Below are positions 1 through 12,255 of a DNA stretch of 64,000 bases, piece after piece. A program made the translations under genes and the position numbers. Each line of letters opens with the position of its first letter. Position 1 is the stretch's first letter. Source of the stretch: Hemileia vastatrix (lineage: Eukaryota > Basidiomycota > Pucciniomycetes > Pucciniales > Zaghouaniaceae); assembly GCA_030280995.1 (NCBI GenBank), contig JASXTE010000008.1:24425193-24489192 (forward strand), in the 5' to 3' direction. Under the pieces are notes generated by a model that saw only the letters and a list, made by a program, of their open reading frames with translations, ran no database searches and had not been told where the DNA came from.

Positions 1-1449
1 GTCATAGACAATTTCCACTCACATTTTTACTTGAATTGTCATTATTTAGGTTTCTTAATTATCTTATATTTCTTTTTTACAAGTTAATTTTTGAAATGAA
101 CTTAAATTATGGAAATTTATGCCCCTACTTCAATAAAACACAGGGAAGCGTATTGCCAATTTTTCTTTTGTCAAAATAATTTTTTGAATATGAAAAAAAT
201 AGTGATCCACACAACCTGTTATGGTAAATAGAAGGGGAGGGTATATCCAAAAAAAAATTTTGACATTAATTTTTTTTGACTTAGAAATAATTTGGTTCTG
301 TAAACCCAGAAAAGAAACTGACAATGAAGATTGTGTTTGAGAACAAATTTAATGAAGTGATAAATCAAAGACAAAAAATAAATTATTAAAAATTATTGAA
401 TGAAAGATTGAAGTTATGATGTAGGGAGTATGATCTAGATTATTAGATATCAGTATTTTAGTTAGACAAAAAAAATTGAACATTTTAAATTTAAAAATTT
501 TCATTTTCCTCTCTTTTAATTCTAATCTTATCTTTCTTTAAATCTAAACAATCACAACGTAATATAGGGTGTGGACTTACTAGCAAGTCCCCAACCTGAA
601 CTCATATGGAACTCAGACTAAACTCATACTGAACTCTACTTGAACATCCACCTAAAACTGCTCTGCTGAGTGGTTTTCATCCCTGATTGTATGGTCCCTT
701 TGTCAATAGCTCAATGTGTGTTTAATCTGTGGTGATTTTGGGTCCAATGTTTCAGACTTGCTAGAAAGTCTTCCCCCCATATTGTGTGGTGAATATATCT
801 CAATTTCTAAAAAAGTTTCATCCTTTTTTTGTCAATGAAGCCAAAAACTAGCAGAACCTCTTTTCTTGAGTCTTTTACCAAGAAGGGTTTATTCTTTATC
901 TTCTAACCATTTATTAACAGCTACTTCTTTAAGTTTCTCAATTTGATGAGTCTTGGTTTGGGTTAATACATGGGGAGTAAAGAAGCAATACAAAGGATAA
1001 AATTATAAAAAAATTAGTTTAAGCTTACTTTCATGGGATAACCAAGCTCCATGTCAGAATATGTAGTTGGTTCTTCAAATTCAGGAGAGTCAATCAAAGG
1101 ATATAAAGGAAATTCTCTATTATTTGTAAGAGATTCAGAAAGTTTTGTACCTTGATTATTTTTATGATGCCTTACATAAAAATATAAAGTTGTGAGGATA
1201 GAAATTTAAGCAGAAAGATTTGATAAAGAAAGGAATAAAATTTAATAGACTTACTGTGGTGTGAAGGAGAAAAATCATATTTTGAAAAATAACTGGGAGA
1301 GAAGATATGTGAGGTGAAGTATATGGGTTGGGATGAAAGGAAGGTGATTTGCATATGATTGGAAGGGTGTGGGTATTGATGAACTGAATTGTGGTTGAGA
1401 GAATTTTAGAAAAGTAGGATGTATTTGACCCCATGTTTGAGACCCCAAG
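1..1449. repeat. Host-like segment, first copy of a tandem duplication
   Basis: Almost identical to 12511-13959. It ends with CCAAG (1445-1449), directly against the left LTR of gypsy A. No convincing gene is visible. The 90-codon minus-strand frame at 1162-1434 is low-complexity and hydrophobic and recurs only because the DNA is duplicated. A MITE occupies 553-791; the rest is AT-rich and featureless to me. Confidence 0.85.
553..791. mobile_element. CACTA-like MITE, copy 1
   Basis: A 239-bp non-autonomous DNA element. Its ends are CACAACGTAATAT and, inverted, CACCACACAATAT, and it is flanked by the 3-bp duplication AAT (550-552 and 792-794). The body holds short repeats of the type GAACTCATACT. 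The CAC-type ends and 3-bp duplication fit the CACTA/EnSpm superfamily. There is no coding capacity. Confidence 0.8.
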
Positions 1450-2951
1450 TGTCAGGCTAAGGTCAAGTACAAGGACGTGAACTAGCTTAAATAGTCAGTT
1501 GTCTAGAAGATTTTAATGGTCCTATATGAATACTGTAGTTCTAATCCACTAAGTTGTAAAATATAATCAAATATAAAGGTCTCAGTAATATAATTCTCAC
1601 TATTCTTATATATGGCTTACAATCTTTATAGTTGGTAGAAAAATAGATTATATAAATTCAGATACTATTCAAAAGTCTTATAAAAGTACTAATTGATATG
1701 TATTGTAATTGGATTGGTTATATTGGTTAAATTGTAATGATAAAGAATGCAGAAATACAACCCAAAAACCTCCTCCTTTTATACACACTGAGTTCCCCAA
1801 TGATTCCCTTGATGTACCACCCAATACACAGTTAATCACGCCTCTAAACAACTAATAGACATTCCCATCAACATTCCCAGTGACCCATGACATAATTAGA
1901 AGAGTAATAACCGCCAAAATCCTGAAATAATAAGGGAAATCCATCAAAATTAAAGAAAAAGACAAAAAGAGAGTATATGCGTATAAAACAATAATATTAA
2001 GGACTAAAGGAGACTTTTTAAGGTTAATAATAGCTTAATAATAAGGGGGACTGACTGTAGAAATAATGGGGCTAATCCTGACATTATACTACGTGAAATT
2101 CCCATTCAAAAATAACCAAAATTGACTGAGAAACCACCCAAAAACTTAAAGAAGAGCGTGAGATGTGGGGTAACTACATGCAGTTCTTGGCAGGCTCTTG
2201 CACGGGTAAATCCTTGACTAAAATTAGGCGAATTTAAGCGTGGTGATGAAATAAAGTGCCAAGAGTGAGGTTATTAATGAAATTAGTGCATATAAACAAG
2301 GTCAATGCATTATTAATTAAGCTAGGACACTAAATAAGCGCCTGTCGCCTATTTTAGTGTGTTTCCCCACAGTGGGCGTAGAATGTGGGGTAATTATAGT
2401 GTGAAAAAGCTAACTTTGCTAAAAATGAAGCTATTCACATGGGAAAAAAGCAGGCAGTATGTGGCCAGTACACAGAAGCCATTTCTGGCATAAAAAAACA
2501 CCAAATTTAAAAAGTGTTATTTTTATGCATTTAAATAGCCAAATCAATAGTTCTAAATGAGCCCAATTGATCTGTCAAAGCGCAATTTTGATATTCTCAA
2601 TTTTATAGCGCATATAGTCAACTTTTAAGTGAAATAAAGCGCATTTCTTGTTTTTTGCATAAAACAATGAATATAACAGCTTTAAGTGTACTTAAAAATT
2701 ATGTAGCCTTATACTTAAGGTTCTTAAGATTACCCTAACATACTCCAACTTTTTATTAAGTACATAAGACCTATAAAAGGTGGATATATGCGTGTATATA
2801 AGGTGTTATAATGGCATTTTTTGTGTATTATCATAATTTTACTTATGTATACTATTTGTGTACTCTCATTTATTATTCCCATGTATAGTTCATGTGTTTA
2901 ACATAACTTATAGTTACTTTTTACTCAGTCCTGGAGATATACAGGCTGACA
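1450..2951 (-). repeat. Gypsy A 3' LTR (1502 bp)
   Basis: Runs from TGTCAGGCTAAGG to CAGGCTGACA on the plus strand, so TG...CA ends on either strand. It is nearly identical to 14554-16055, and the same CCAAG target sequence lies on its left. It is much less similar to the right-hand LTR of the same element (9945-11708), which suggests the element is a hybrid of two insertions. Confidence 0.9.
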
Positions 2952-2962
2952 CTTGCCCACCC
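2952..2962 (-). other. Gypsy A polypurine tract
   Basis: On the minus strand GGGTGGGCAAG lies directly against the 3' LTR, the expected place for the plus-strand DNA primer. Confidence 0.55.
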
Positions 2963-3134
2963 AAAAAAAACAATAAAAAAAATGATAAGTTATACATTTT
3001 ATTTTATTTAATTTGTAATTTTCAGGTATTCAGAAAAAATCTGTAGCATTAAAGATTCAACTTTAAAGAAATAAAACATAATAAAATATTATGAGTACTG
3101 GTTTTTTTAACCCCTCAGCTGGTTGAACAGAAAT

Positions 3135-6100
3135 TTATTTCTGTTTAAATTTTTTAAGAAGGGTGGATAAATTAGAAATTTCTTTTTCAGGTATCCATTT
3201 ATCAAATTCATTTGATTTCCCTTTAAATCTTAGTAAATACTCAGTTCCTTTTTCTTTAGTAAGGATTCTTTTCTTGAGTATTTTTTCAATCTCTGCTTTT
3301 TCCACAATTTCTTCAGGTTTCTTTTTAGGCCTTCCCCTTCTTTTTGGAAATAAGTCAGGATCATTTGCATGGTAAGGTTTCAATAATGAGATAGGGAAAA
3401 CTGGATGTTTCCTATCATATGGAGCATATAATATGACTTCCACTGCATTATTAGCAACCATTTTATTTACTACAAAAGGTCCTACAAAGGGATCCTTTAA
3501 TTTAACATTACCTTGTAAGTTAAAATGTAGTGTTGATATGAAGACTTCATCTCCCTTTTTAAATTCAAATTCTTTATGAGATTTGTCCCACCTTTTCTTT
3601 TCATATTCAAATGATTTTTGGATGCATTCTTCTGCATGCTTTCTACACATTTGTTGCATATGAATAAAGGATTTAGTGCCAGGGTGTATATCCAACCTTG
3701 GTAGTTTATTTAAATGATTTACTGGGGTATTTGGTACATATCCCAGCCAGAGTTCAAATGGTTTCTTCTCTGTTACAGAATGAGTTGTGCTGTTATAAGC
3801 AAATTCAAGGCCAGGAATTAATGTTACCCAGTCATGTGTGAATTTCTCATTGTCTTTGTATTCTAATCCAAAGGCACAATATCTTCTGATCATGTCTTCT
3901 AGAGTTTGTATCATCCTCTCAGCCAGCCCATCAGTTTGTGGATGGTGTGCTGTAGACAATTTTAATTGACAACCTGATACTTCCATCAAAGATGTCCAGA
4001 ACTCTGAAGTAAATTTAGGATCTCTGTCAGAGATTATGGCTTTGGGGAACCCAGCAGTATTCATCATTTGAGTCCACCATAGTAACGCCAAGTCTTTAGC
4101 AGATACCTCTTTATGGGTAGGGATAAACTTACACATTTTTGTTAATCTATCCACTATTACCCAGCAAGAATTGAAACTTTCTTTTCCTGCTAATGGCAAG
4201 CCAGTTACAAAATCCATGTTTATAATTTCCCATGGAGCTTTTGGCTGCTCTATTTGTTGTAACAACCCAGCTCTCTTCCCAGTTAATCTTTTAGATTTCT
4301 GACAAGAGTCACATGTTTCAATGTATTTTTGTACATCCTCTTTCATGTTTATCCACCAGGCTGTATTTTTAACTCTGGTTAATGTTTTGTTAAAGTCAAA
4401 ATGACCAGCTAAGATGTCATCATGACAAGTACTCAACATTAACTCTTTCATAGAAGGTGGTATTACTATTACATTGGTTAACTTTTTCCTGTAATATATA
4501 TATCCATCTTCAATTGATAGTTTACCTTTTTCCAACGCATTTTTATACTTTAGAGGCAAGGTTTTAATTAATGCACTCATGGAGGCATTTGTTGGATCAT
4601 TAAGAATGGTAGATAGTCTAGACAAATCTTTATCAGATGAATAATTTTCCAATATAGTTTGCATAAACTCTTCTTCTAAATCCACTATATAAATCCCAAA
4701 TATATGTATAACCTCATTTTCAGGTACATAAGCTGGGTTGTCAGTATCATTTGGCAAAGGACTTCTGCATAATAAATCCACATTTGAATGCAATGTTCCT
4801 GCTCTGTGAGTGATTGTCATTCTTCCTCTGTACTCTTGTACAGCTAGTTGCCATCTAAACATGTGCCTATTAGGTGTTTTCATGTTTAGTAATGATTTTA
4901 CTGCACTGCAATCTGTTATAAGTTCAAACTTCTGGTCTTCCAGATAGTAATGAAGTTTCTCCAAAGCCCACACCACGGCTAAACATTCTATCTGTGTGGC
5001 ACCATACCTTAATTCTGTTTTTCTTAAGGTTCTGGATATATAACAGATAACTACTTCAGATAATTTTCCATTTATTATCTGTTTCTGCTGTAAAGCAGCA
5101 CCCAAACCTATGAAACTTGCATCAGTGTACAAGATAAAAGGTAGGGTGAAATCTGTCAGTCCTAATATTGGAGCTGACATTAAACATTCCTTTAATTTAT
5201 TAAAGGCGTGTTGTCTTTCATTATTCCAAATGAAAGCTTCATTCTTCCTGATTAATGTTGTTAAAGGGGCTGCAATGGATTGGTAATTTTTAATATATTG
5301 TCTATAATATCCACACATACCCAAAAAACTTTGAACCTCTTTTACATTTTTAGGTATCCCAATGTTTTTAATTGCTGCCACTTTATTCTGGTCAACACAA
5401 ATTTGTAATCCAGATACAACATGTCCAAGTACTTTCAAGGATTGAAATCCAAACTTACATTTCTTTAATGCAATAGTCATATTAATTTCATCCATTTTTT
5501 GAAAGACTCTTTTCAGGTGATTTAAATGTTCATCATATGTCTTTGAAAACACTATGATGTCATCAATATAGACCAATAACCATCCTTCAACCATTTCCTG
5601 ATGAAAAACACTATCCATCAATTTTTGGAAGACTGAAGGGGCATTCTTTGGGCCAAATGGCATTCTCACATACTTATATATACCCATATGTGTGGTTATT
5701 AATAAGTAATTTTGAGAATTTCTTTCCACAGGAATCTGGTGGTAACCCTTGTTCCCATCCAGACAGGAAATATATTTTGCTCCTTGTAAAGTAGCATGGA
5801 TAGAAGCTATCCTTGGTAGAGGGTAAATATCATCTACTGTATATGTATTCAGAGCTCTATAATCACCGCATAATCTTGCCTTATCTTTTTCATAAGAGAT
5901 TAATACTGGTGAAATGACACAATACTTAGGTGTTGTGTCCACTTTTTCAACAATACCCATTTCCAATAACAATTTTATATTGTCTTCAATATCTTTCCTT
6001 TTTGCAGGAGATGCTGGGTAAGGTTTCTTTTTTAAGCTGCCAGGAATATTATCCAGATCACAGCTTAAAGAGATTTTCATCTCATGGTCTTTGACCAATC

Positions 6101-7448
6101 CTAGTTCATTTGATCCATGAGCAAATGCCATAGGATATGATTTAATCAATCTCAAAATGTCTTCTTGTTCAATTTTTGAGAGTTGAGGACTGAAAGAGGC
6201 CTTTTGGATTTCATTTTCCAATTCACCCACTTCATTGGTGGTTCTTCCACCTTGCAGTTGTTCTTCTCTAGGAGAAATGGCATATACTGAATTTTCAGAA
6301 CATATTTTGAATTTCCTTTTACCATTCACCCCTATGGTGAAACAACTGTTTGCAGGATCTAGTTTAATGCCAAATTTTGTCAATAAATCATTGCCAATAA
6401 TAAACCAATCACTACAGTTATTATTATCCATTACTACAAATTCACAAACTGCTCTAACATATCCATTATTATATTTAAAGAATACAGCAGTTTTGTATTT
6501 GCCAATTGGATTTAATACTGAACCAAAACCCCTCCAGTTCTTTGTCTGAACAGGTTCTAGTTTTTCCTGGTACTTACTATCAAGTTTCCTTAATGCATTA
6601 AGTGAAACTACACTACCTGCAGCCCCAGTGTCAAGAATGGCATTCATTTCTTTTCCACATATGATAATAGGTGCTCTGATAGGTGTTATTTTGTAAGTGT
6701 CATGAGATACATCTTTAATTATTTCAGCTTCCTCTATGGAAGTTAAAGATGTGTCTGTATGAGGTATAGCATCATTCAGGAACATTATATCCTGTTCTAA
6801 TACAAATATCTCATTTTCATCATCACTGTAAGATATGTTACTCTTGCAATCCTCACTGGATTCCACATTCTCATCTTCATGATTACTAGGTTCAGAATTT
6901 TGTGAGGTTTCAATAACATTTATTCTTTTCTTACACGTGTGACCTTTAACCCAAGGTTCATTACATTTGTAACAAGTGTTATTTTCTTGTCTCTTAGGGA
7001 CAAGGGGAGCTGAAGGTTTTTTCTTTTCCACTGGTAACTTACTTGTAGTAGGTTTTACCACGTCAACACTTTGTCTGTAATTACTATACTTGGTTTCATA
7101 CTTGTGGTTTAATAATATCTCATTGCATATATTAATGAATCCAGAGGTGTCTCTGACAGTCTCAGTTCTAGCTACAATAATGTCTCTAACTGATATAGGC
7201 AATTTGTATATTATTTTTTCTTTACACTCTTCATAATCCATTTTTGGATCCATAGCTTTCATGATTTTTATTAAATTCATTAAGAAGACCATGGGTTTAT
7301 CTCCAGCATTTGGATTATATCTGGCCCTTTCATACTGTCTTTGTTGAGTGATTCTAAATTTTGGGCCACCAAATTGCCTTTCAATTAGTGCCTTCCATTC
7401 ATTCCAGGAGTAATTAATTCCCTCACTCAATACAGATTCAAACCATAA
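3135..7448 (-). pseudogene. Gypsy A Gag C-terminus and Pol (PR-RT-RH-IN-chromodomain)
   Basis: The open frame covers the last part of the Gag capsid, a CX2CX7HXC knuckle (CYKCNEPWVKGHTC), an aspartic protease (ILDTGAAGSVVSL, near residue 260), reverse transcriptase with YIDD (near 620), RNase H (YTDAS, near 768), and integrase. The integrase has an H2C2 zinc region (near 1000), then D, D and E in MDFVTG, SDRDPKF and GLAERM. A C-terminal chromodomain (near 1370-1420, ending RFKGKSNEFDKWIPEKEIS) makes this a chromovirus. All catalytic residues I can check are present. The frame is continuous with the upstream gag frame but separated from it by a TAA at 7449-7451. Without that stop this would be one Gag-Pol polyprotein. 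Confidence 0.9.
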
Positions 7449-8408
7449 TTAGGCCACATCTGTAAATAAAGATATTAACTTTGAAGTAATTTCTTCATCA
7501 GGTAATTTATATGAAAATTTTAAGTTATCAATTCTTTGTATGAATTGTTGCCAATCAGATTTTGAATCCCCGTCAAAAGAAGGGTACTGATCTAACTTAG
7601 GCCAGTTCTTTTGGCTAGTTTTAGCTTCCCTAACCTGAGGAATATTGAGTAATTCACTCACTTTAGAAAGATGATCATTAATTTCATCTTTTACTGATTT
7701 TATATTCTCAGAGCCCATGACACTATGTTCATGTTCCATCATTGGTTTATCATCAGAGTGTTTTATAAAAACTGGTACTCTTTCTACATAAGAGGTATTA
7801 TCCTTTATTGTTTCAGTATTTTTCAAAATGTTAGCTACTTCAATTTCTACTCTTTGTAACCTATCTTTTATTACAGGTACATGAGTTAAAGTATCATTTA
7901 CATTTGAAAAAGACAATTTTACACGTCCCTCTATGGTGGCCATAATATTCTGAGAATGTTCTAATTTAATTTCTAAATTTTTAATCTCAGAATTTAATCT
8001 TTTTTTTTCATTGATCAATTCATTATTTGAATTCTCAATAACTTTTAACTTATTGGCTGTTGTACTCAATGATTGTGTGATGTTTAATAATACACTTTCT
8101 GTATTATTGTTGGACTCTCTAGAGAATTCTTCCAATTTTTCAATTCTTAATAATAATTTACTAATTATTTTTGATTCCATTGGATTTTCTTTCAAAAAAT
8201 ATTCAATTTTTTCTGTTTCCAATTCAGAAGACTCATCATCAGGGTCAATTTTTAATTCATTTGATTCCATTTTTATATTAATAGTATTTTCCTGGTGATC
8301 AATAAAACTATGTACATTATCCTCATGTAATGACAAGTCTAACATGTTATTTTCAAATGAATAATTTTTTAAATCCTTATCAATTATATCCAATAACTCT
8401 CTATCAAT
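7449..8408 (-). pseudogene. Gypsy A Gag, coiled-coil and capsid part
   Basis: About 319 codons in the same frame as the pol ORF downstream and the N-terminal gag ORF upstream. The middle is acidic and coiled-coil-like, with many E, K, L and N residues. The end (WPKLDQYPSFDGDSKSDWQQFIQRI) is the start of a Ty3-type capsid domain. The next expected residues are cut by TAA at 7449-7451, in the middle of the capsid fold, so this is a disabling mutation rather than a natural Gag end. There is no ATG at the start of this piece; the first is about 20 codons in. Confidence 0.75.
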
Positions 8409-9059
8409 TTAATTACCTATAATTAATTCATTGTTAGGATTATATAATTGATCTTGAGAAGATGGATGACTTACCAGGGTCTTATTCCATTTCCCCTGCC
8501 TCTCCTTGGCTTTCCCCTGTAAGGGTGACTGCTGGATCCCTGTTGAGGAGGACTGTTGTAGTTTTGGGCATACCAATCCCACTTCCATTTGCTTACAGTT
8601 ATCTTTTGGTCCTCTTCTGGGACTGGAGGTGTTGCTGTGGTATTTGGTGCCACTGGTTGTTGATGAGACCTTATATCCACTAGAGCCTGGTTGACTTCTA
8701 TAAAGCCCTGTGCCGCCCTTTTCTCCAAATTGTTGATCTGGTCTAACATATTGTTTACTCTTATTGTTAGTGTATTCAGTAGGGTTGAGAGGGAGTGAAT
8801 TTGCTCTTGTAAGGTGTTTTTGGACTTCTTTATTGACATTTGTTTTAAGAGCTTTTCCTTTTCCTCCATGGACATTGGTGGGGTGTTGTTTATTGTTACT
8901 GGTGATTCTTGACCCTCCATTTGGATGTCCTGTAACAGGTCTTTCAGCTCTAGTTCTTAAGTTATAAGGTTTTGCCTTATTACTTACAATGTCATTGTTG
9001 TCACACATTTTTACGTGGAATTCTAAAGAATTGAAAGTTTGAGATATGAAAAACTTCAA
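8409..9059 (-). CDS. Gypsy A Gag N-terminal part
   Basis: A 216-codon frame starting near the 5' UTR and ending at TAA 8409-8411, in phase with the rest of gag-pol. It carries YNLRTRAERPV, a motif of the kind found near the N-terminus of fungal gypsy Gag proteins. The rest is basic and rich in S, N, G and P. A second open frame (8471-8920) overlaps it, so the real coding frame here is uncertain. Confidence 0.45.
   Translation of the reverse strand: MKFFISQTFNSLEFHVKMCDNNDIVSNKAKPYNLRTRAERPVTGHPNGGSRITSNNKQHPTNVHGGKGKALKTNVNKEVQKHLTRANSLPLNPTEYTNNKSKQYVRPDQQFGEKGGTGLYRSQPGSSGYKVSSTTSGTKYHSNTSSPRRGPKDNCKQMEVGLVCPKLQQSSSTGIQQSPLQGKAKERQGKWNKTLVSHPSSQDQLYNPNNELIIGN
8471..8920 (-). CDS. Overlapping +1-frame ORF in gypsy A gag
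   Basis: 149 codons with its own ATG, in a different frame from the surrounding gag. The product looks protein-like. An N-terminal heptad stretch (LQEQIHSLSTLLNTLTIRV followed by MLDQINNLEKR) suggests a coiled coil, then comes a proline-rich linker, and the C-terminus is basic (RGKPRRGRGNG), as in nucleic-acid-binding tails. I do not recognise the family. It may be an accessory protein in an overlapping frame, or the true Gag start joined to the rest by a frameshift. Confidence 0.4.
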   Translation of the reverse strand: MEGQESPVTINNTPPMSMEEKEKLLKQMSIKKSKNTLQEQIHSLSTLLNTLTIRVNNMLDQINNLEKRAAQGFIEVNQALVDIRSHQQPVAPNTTATPPVPEEDQKITVSKWKWDWYAQNYNSPPQQGSSSHPYRGKPRRGRGNGIRPW

Positions 9060-9334
9060 AAAGGAGTTTAATCAGTATTTATTAATACCACTGAAGACAA
9101 TTTAATTGCTTACTTTTTGGTATGAAGTGAATCTTTAAGTGCCAAAAGTCAAATATGCTTTTTATGTGGTCACTTAATTTAACTGGTCTACAATATGTAG
9201 CTGTGTTTTTATATTAAAAAAGAAAAACAACTGTCAGAAAGATTCTTTTTTAAATATAAATGAATTTTACAAACCAATAGAAAAGGGATTAAGAGTCCTG
9301 TAAAAAGAAAAAAATTAATCAGTTTAATTGGTTA

Positions 9335-9497
9335 TCATCTGCAAAGATCACAAATTTAATTGGTCTATTGACAGACTCCCACTAAGAACAATTTTATGTT
9401 AAATTAGTGGTAAAAATTTTATCTGCAAAGATCACAAATTTAATTGGTCTATTGACAGACCCACTAATAACAATTATATGTTAAATTAGTGGTAAAA
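9335..9497. repeat. 85-bp tandem duplication in gypsy A 5' leader
   Basis: The block starting ATCTGCAAAGATCACAAATT occurs twice head to tail here. The equivalent leader in the deleted copy (around 14290-14372) has it once, so the duplication arose in this lineage. Confidence 0.75.
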
Positions 9498-9597
9498 TTG
9501 TTGATTCAATATCACAATTTTATTATATAACAGGGCTTCTTTTTCTGAAATCACTATATAAGTGACCCCAACCTGTTGTAATTATCCAAATATTTCT

Positions 9598-9858
9598 CAC
9601 CACACAATATGGGGGGCGGACTTGCTAGCGAGTCCGCAACCTTGGACCCAAACTCACCACAGGTTGAACACACATTGAGCTATTGATAAAGGAACCATAC
9701 AATCAGGGATGAACACCACTCAGCAGAACAGTTTTAGGTGGGTGTTCAAGTAGAGTTCAGTATGGGTTCAGTATGAGTTCAGTCTGAGTTCCATCTGAGT
9801 TCCATCTGAGTTCAGGTTGAGGACTTGCTAGCAAGTCCACCCCCTATATTGCGTAGTG
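9598..9858. mobile_element. CACTA-like MITE, copy 2, in gypsy A leader
   Basis: 261 bp with ends CACCACACAATAT and, inverted, CACTACGCAATAT. The 3-bp duplication TCT is at 9595-9597 and 9859-9861. The unoccupied site is preserved at about 14467-14475 (ATTTCTATAGGG), which proves the insertion boundaries. Confidence 0.9.
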
Positions 9859-9925
9859 TCTATAGGGATATTATTTACGTGCACCTTCTTTTGAAAATTT
9901 CACTTACAGGATTATAACAGAATTC

Positions 9926-9944
9926 TTGAGGAAAGGTCCCCAAT
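9926..9944 (-). other. Gypsy A primer binding site region
   Basis: On the minus strand, two bases after the LTR end (CTGACA), the sequence TGGGGACCTTTCC follows. It starts with TGG as expected for pairing with a tRNA CCA end. I cannot assign the tRNA by eye. Confidence 0.5.
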
Positions 9945-11708
9945 TGTCAGGCTAAGGTCAAGTACAAAGACGTGAACTAGCTTGAATGGTCAGTTGTCTA
10001 GAAGATTTTAATGGTCCTATATGAATACTGTAGATTTAATCCACTAAGTTGTAAAATATAATCAAATATAAAGGTCTCAGTAATATAATTCTCACTATTC
10101 TTATATATGGCTTACAATCTTTATATTTGGTAGAAAAATAGATTATATAAATTCAGATACTATTCAAAAGTCTTATAAAAGTACTAATTGATATGTATTG
10201 TAATTGGTTTGGTTATATTGGTTAAATTGTAATGATAAAGAATGAAGAAATACAACCCAAAAACCTCCTCCTTTTATACACACTGAGTTCCCCAATGATT
10301 CCCTTGATATACCACCCAATACACAGTTAATGACACCTCTAAACAACTAATAGACATTCCCATCAACATTCCCAGTAACCCATGACATAATTATAAGAGT
10401 AACAACCGCCAAAATCCTGTAATAATAAGGGAAATCCATCAAAATTAAAGAAAAAGACAAAAAGAGAGTATATGTGTATAAAAAAATAATATTAAAGACT
10501 AAAGGAGACTTTTTAAGGTTAATAATAGCTTAATGATAAGGGGGATTGACTGTAGAAATAATGGGGCTAATCCTGACATTATACTACGTGAAATTCCCAT
10601 TCAAAAATAACCAAAATTGACTGAGAAACCACCCAAAAACTTAAAAAAGAGCGTGAGATGTGGGGTAACTACATGCAGTTCTTGGCAGATGCTTGCACGG
10701 GTAAATCCTTGACTAAAATTAGGCGAATTCAAGCGTGGTGATGAAATAAAGTGCCAAGAGTGAGGTTATTAATGAAATTAATGCATATAAACAAGGTCAA
10801 TGCATTATTAATTAAGCTAGGACACTAAATAAGCGCCTGTCGCCTATTTTAGTGTGTTTCCCCACAGTGGGCGTAGAATGTGGGGTAATTATAGTGTGAA
10901 AAAGCTAACTTTGCTAAAAATGAAGCTATTCACACAGGAAAAAAGCAGGCAGTATGTGGCCAGTACACACACTACGCAATAAAGGGGGTGGACTTGCTAG
11001 CAAGTCCCCAACCTGAACTCAGACAGAACTCAGATGGAACTCAGACTGAACTCATACTGAACTCCTACTGAGCTCTACTTGAAGACCCACAAAAACTGTT
11101 CTGCTGAGTGGCGTTCATCCCTGATTGTATGGTTCCTTTGTCAATAGCTCAATGTGTGTTCAATCTGTGGTGAATTTGAGTCCAAGGTTGCGGACTTGCT
11201 AACAAGTCTGCCCCCTGTATTGCGCGGTGACAGAAGCCATTTCTGGCATAAAAAACACCAAATTTGAAAAGTGTTATTTTTATGCATTTAAATAGCCAAA
11301 TCAATAGTTATAAATGAGCCCAATTTATCTGTCAAAGGGCAATTTTGATATTCTCAATTTTATAGCGCATATAGTCAACTTTTAAGTGAAATAAAGCGCA
11401 TTTCTTGTTTTTTGCATAAAACAATGAATATAACAGCTTTAAGTGTACTTAAAAATTATGTAGCCTTATACTTAAGGTTCTTAAGATTACCCTAACATAT
11501 TCCAACTTAATATTAAGTACATAAGACCTATAAAAGGTGGATATATGCGTGTATATAAGGTGTTATAATGGCATTTTTTGTGTATTATCATAATTTTACT
11601 TATGTATACTATTTGTGTACTCTTATTTATTATTCCCATGTATAGTTCATGTGTTTAACATAACTTATAATTACTTTTTACTCAGTCCTGGAGATATACA
11701 GGCTGACA
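9945..11708 (-). repeat. Gypsy A 5' LTR with a MITE inside
   Basis: Without the 260-bp MITE and its 3-bp duplication it is close to the 1502-bp length of the other family A LTRs. It differs from both at many scattered sites. The right flank is TGCCT, not CCAAG. Confidence 0.88.
10970..11229. mobile_element. CACTA-like MITE, copy 3, inside gypsy A LTR
   Basis: Ends CACTACGCAATA and, inverted, CACCGCGCAATA. Target duplication ACA at 10967-10969 and 11230-11232. The empty site is seen in both other family A LTRs (GTACACAGAAGCC). Confidence 0.9.
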
Positions 11709-12255
11709 TGCCTCTTCCAGACACATTTTGGAGCTCATCCAGATCTTCATGGAGCTCCAAGGAGTTTGTCTAGACTTCCAGACTCAATTGAAAACACAAA
11801 AATACTCTTAAAAATCTATAAAAAAATTTTTTGATAACTGCTACATATCTGAAAAGTAATTTCAGGTAATTTTTGTAGCCTGTGTAGCCCTATTCATTGA
11901 ACTAAAACTCATTAAAGTTAAAAAAACTATCAAAACTCAAAAATTTGTAAAATTACTAAAAATAAATCTTAAAAAATATTAGAAAGCTCAGGAAAAATAC
12001 AGAAAAATTCCAGAAAGTTCTTTGACACCTTTAATTTCCTGAACTTACACTTTTAATCTCTTAAAAAATATTTGTTACTGTAAAATTAATGTTTTAACCT
12101 GAGCTTAAAAATAACCAAATTTCACTTTATAACCATCCAATTTGCACCAATTTATATCCATGCTATACATAAAATATCCTCTTTAAGTTACTTAATAAGT
12201 TTTCATAAATTTCCTCCATATTCTTTAAGTTCCCTACTAAACTTTAGAATACCAC
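11709..12255 (-). repeat. Diverged gypsy C-like LTR fragment
   Basis: Parts read like a decayed family C LTR in the same orientation. CTTCCAGACTCAATT resembles the C sequence CTTCCGGACTCAATT, and the end ACTAAACTTTAGAATACCAC matches the C end ACTAAACTTTAGGCTACCAC. The left side is cut by the gypsy A junction at 11708. Confidence 0.6.

Larger units (their letters stand above)
1450..11708 (-). mobile_element. Gypsy family A, hybrid full-length element
   Basis: A complete Ty3/gypsy chromovirus layout on the minus strand: 5' LTR 9945-11708, primer site, gag-pol, polypurine tract, 3' LTR 1450-2951. The flanks do not match (CCAAG on the left, TGCCT on the right), and the two LTRs differ at many sites. 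A nearby deleted copy has LTRs and CCAAG flanks that agree with this left end. The simplest reading is a product of unequal crossing-over between two family A elements. It cannot move by itself, because gag-pol contains two stop codons. Confidence 0.85.

Noticed and set aside
1162..1434. 90-codon minus-strand ORF, present again at 13672-13944
   Set aside because: Its conservation is explained by the recent DNA duplication; composition is low-complexity and no motif is visible.
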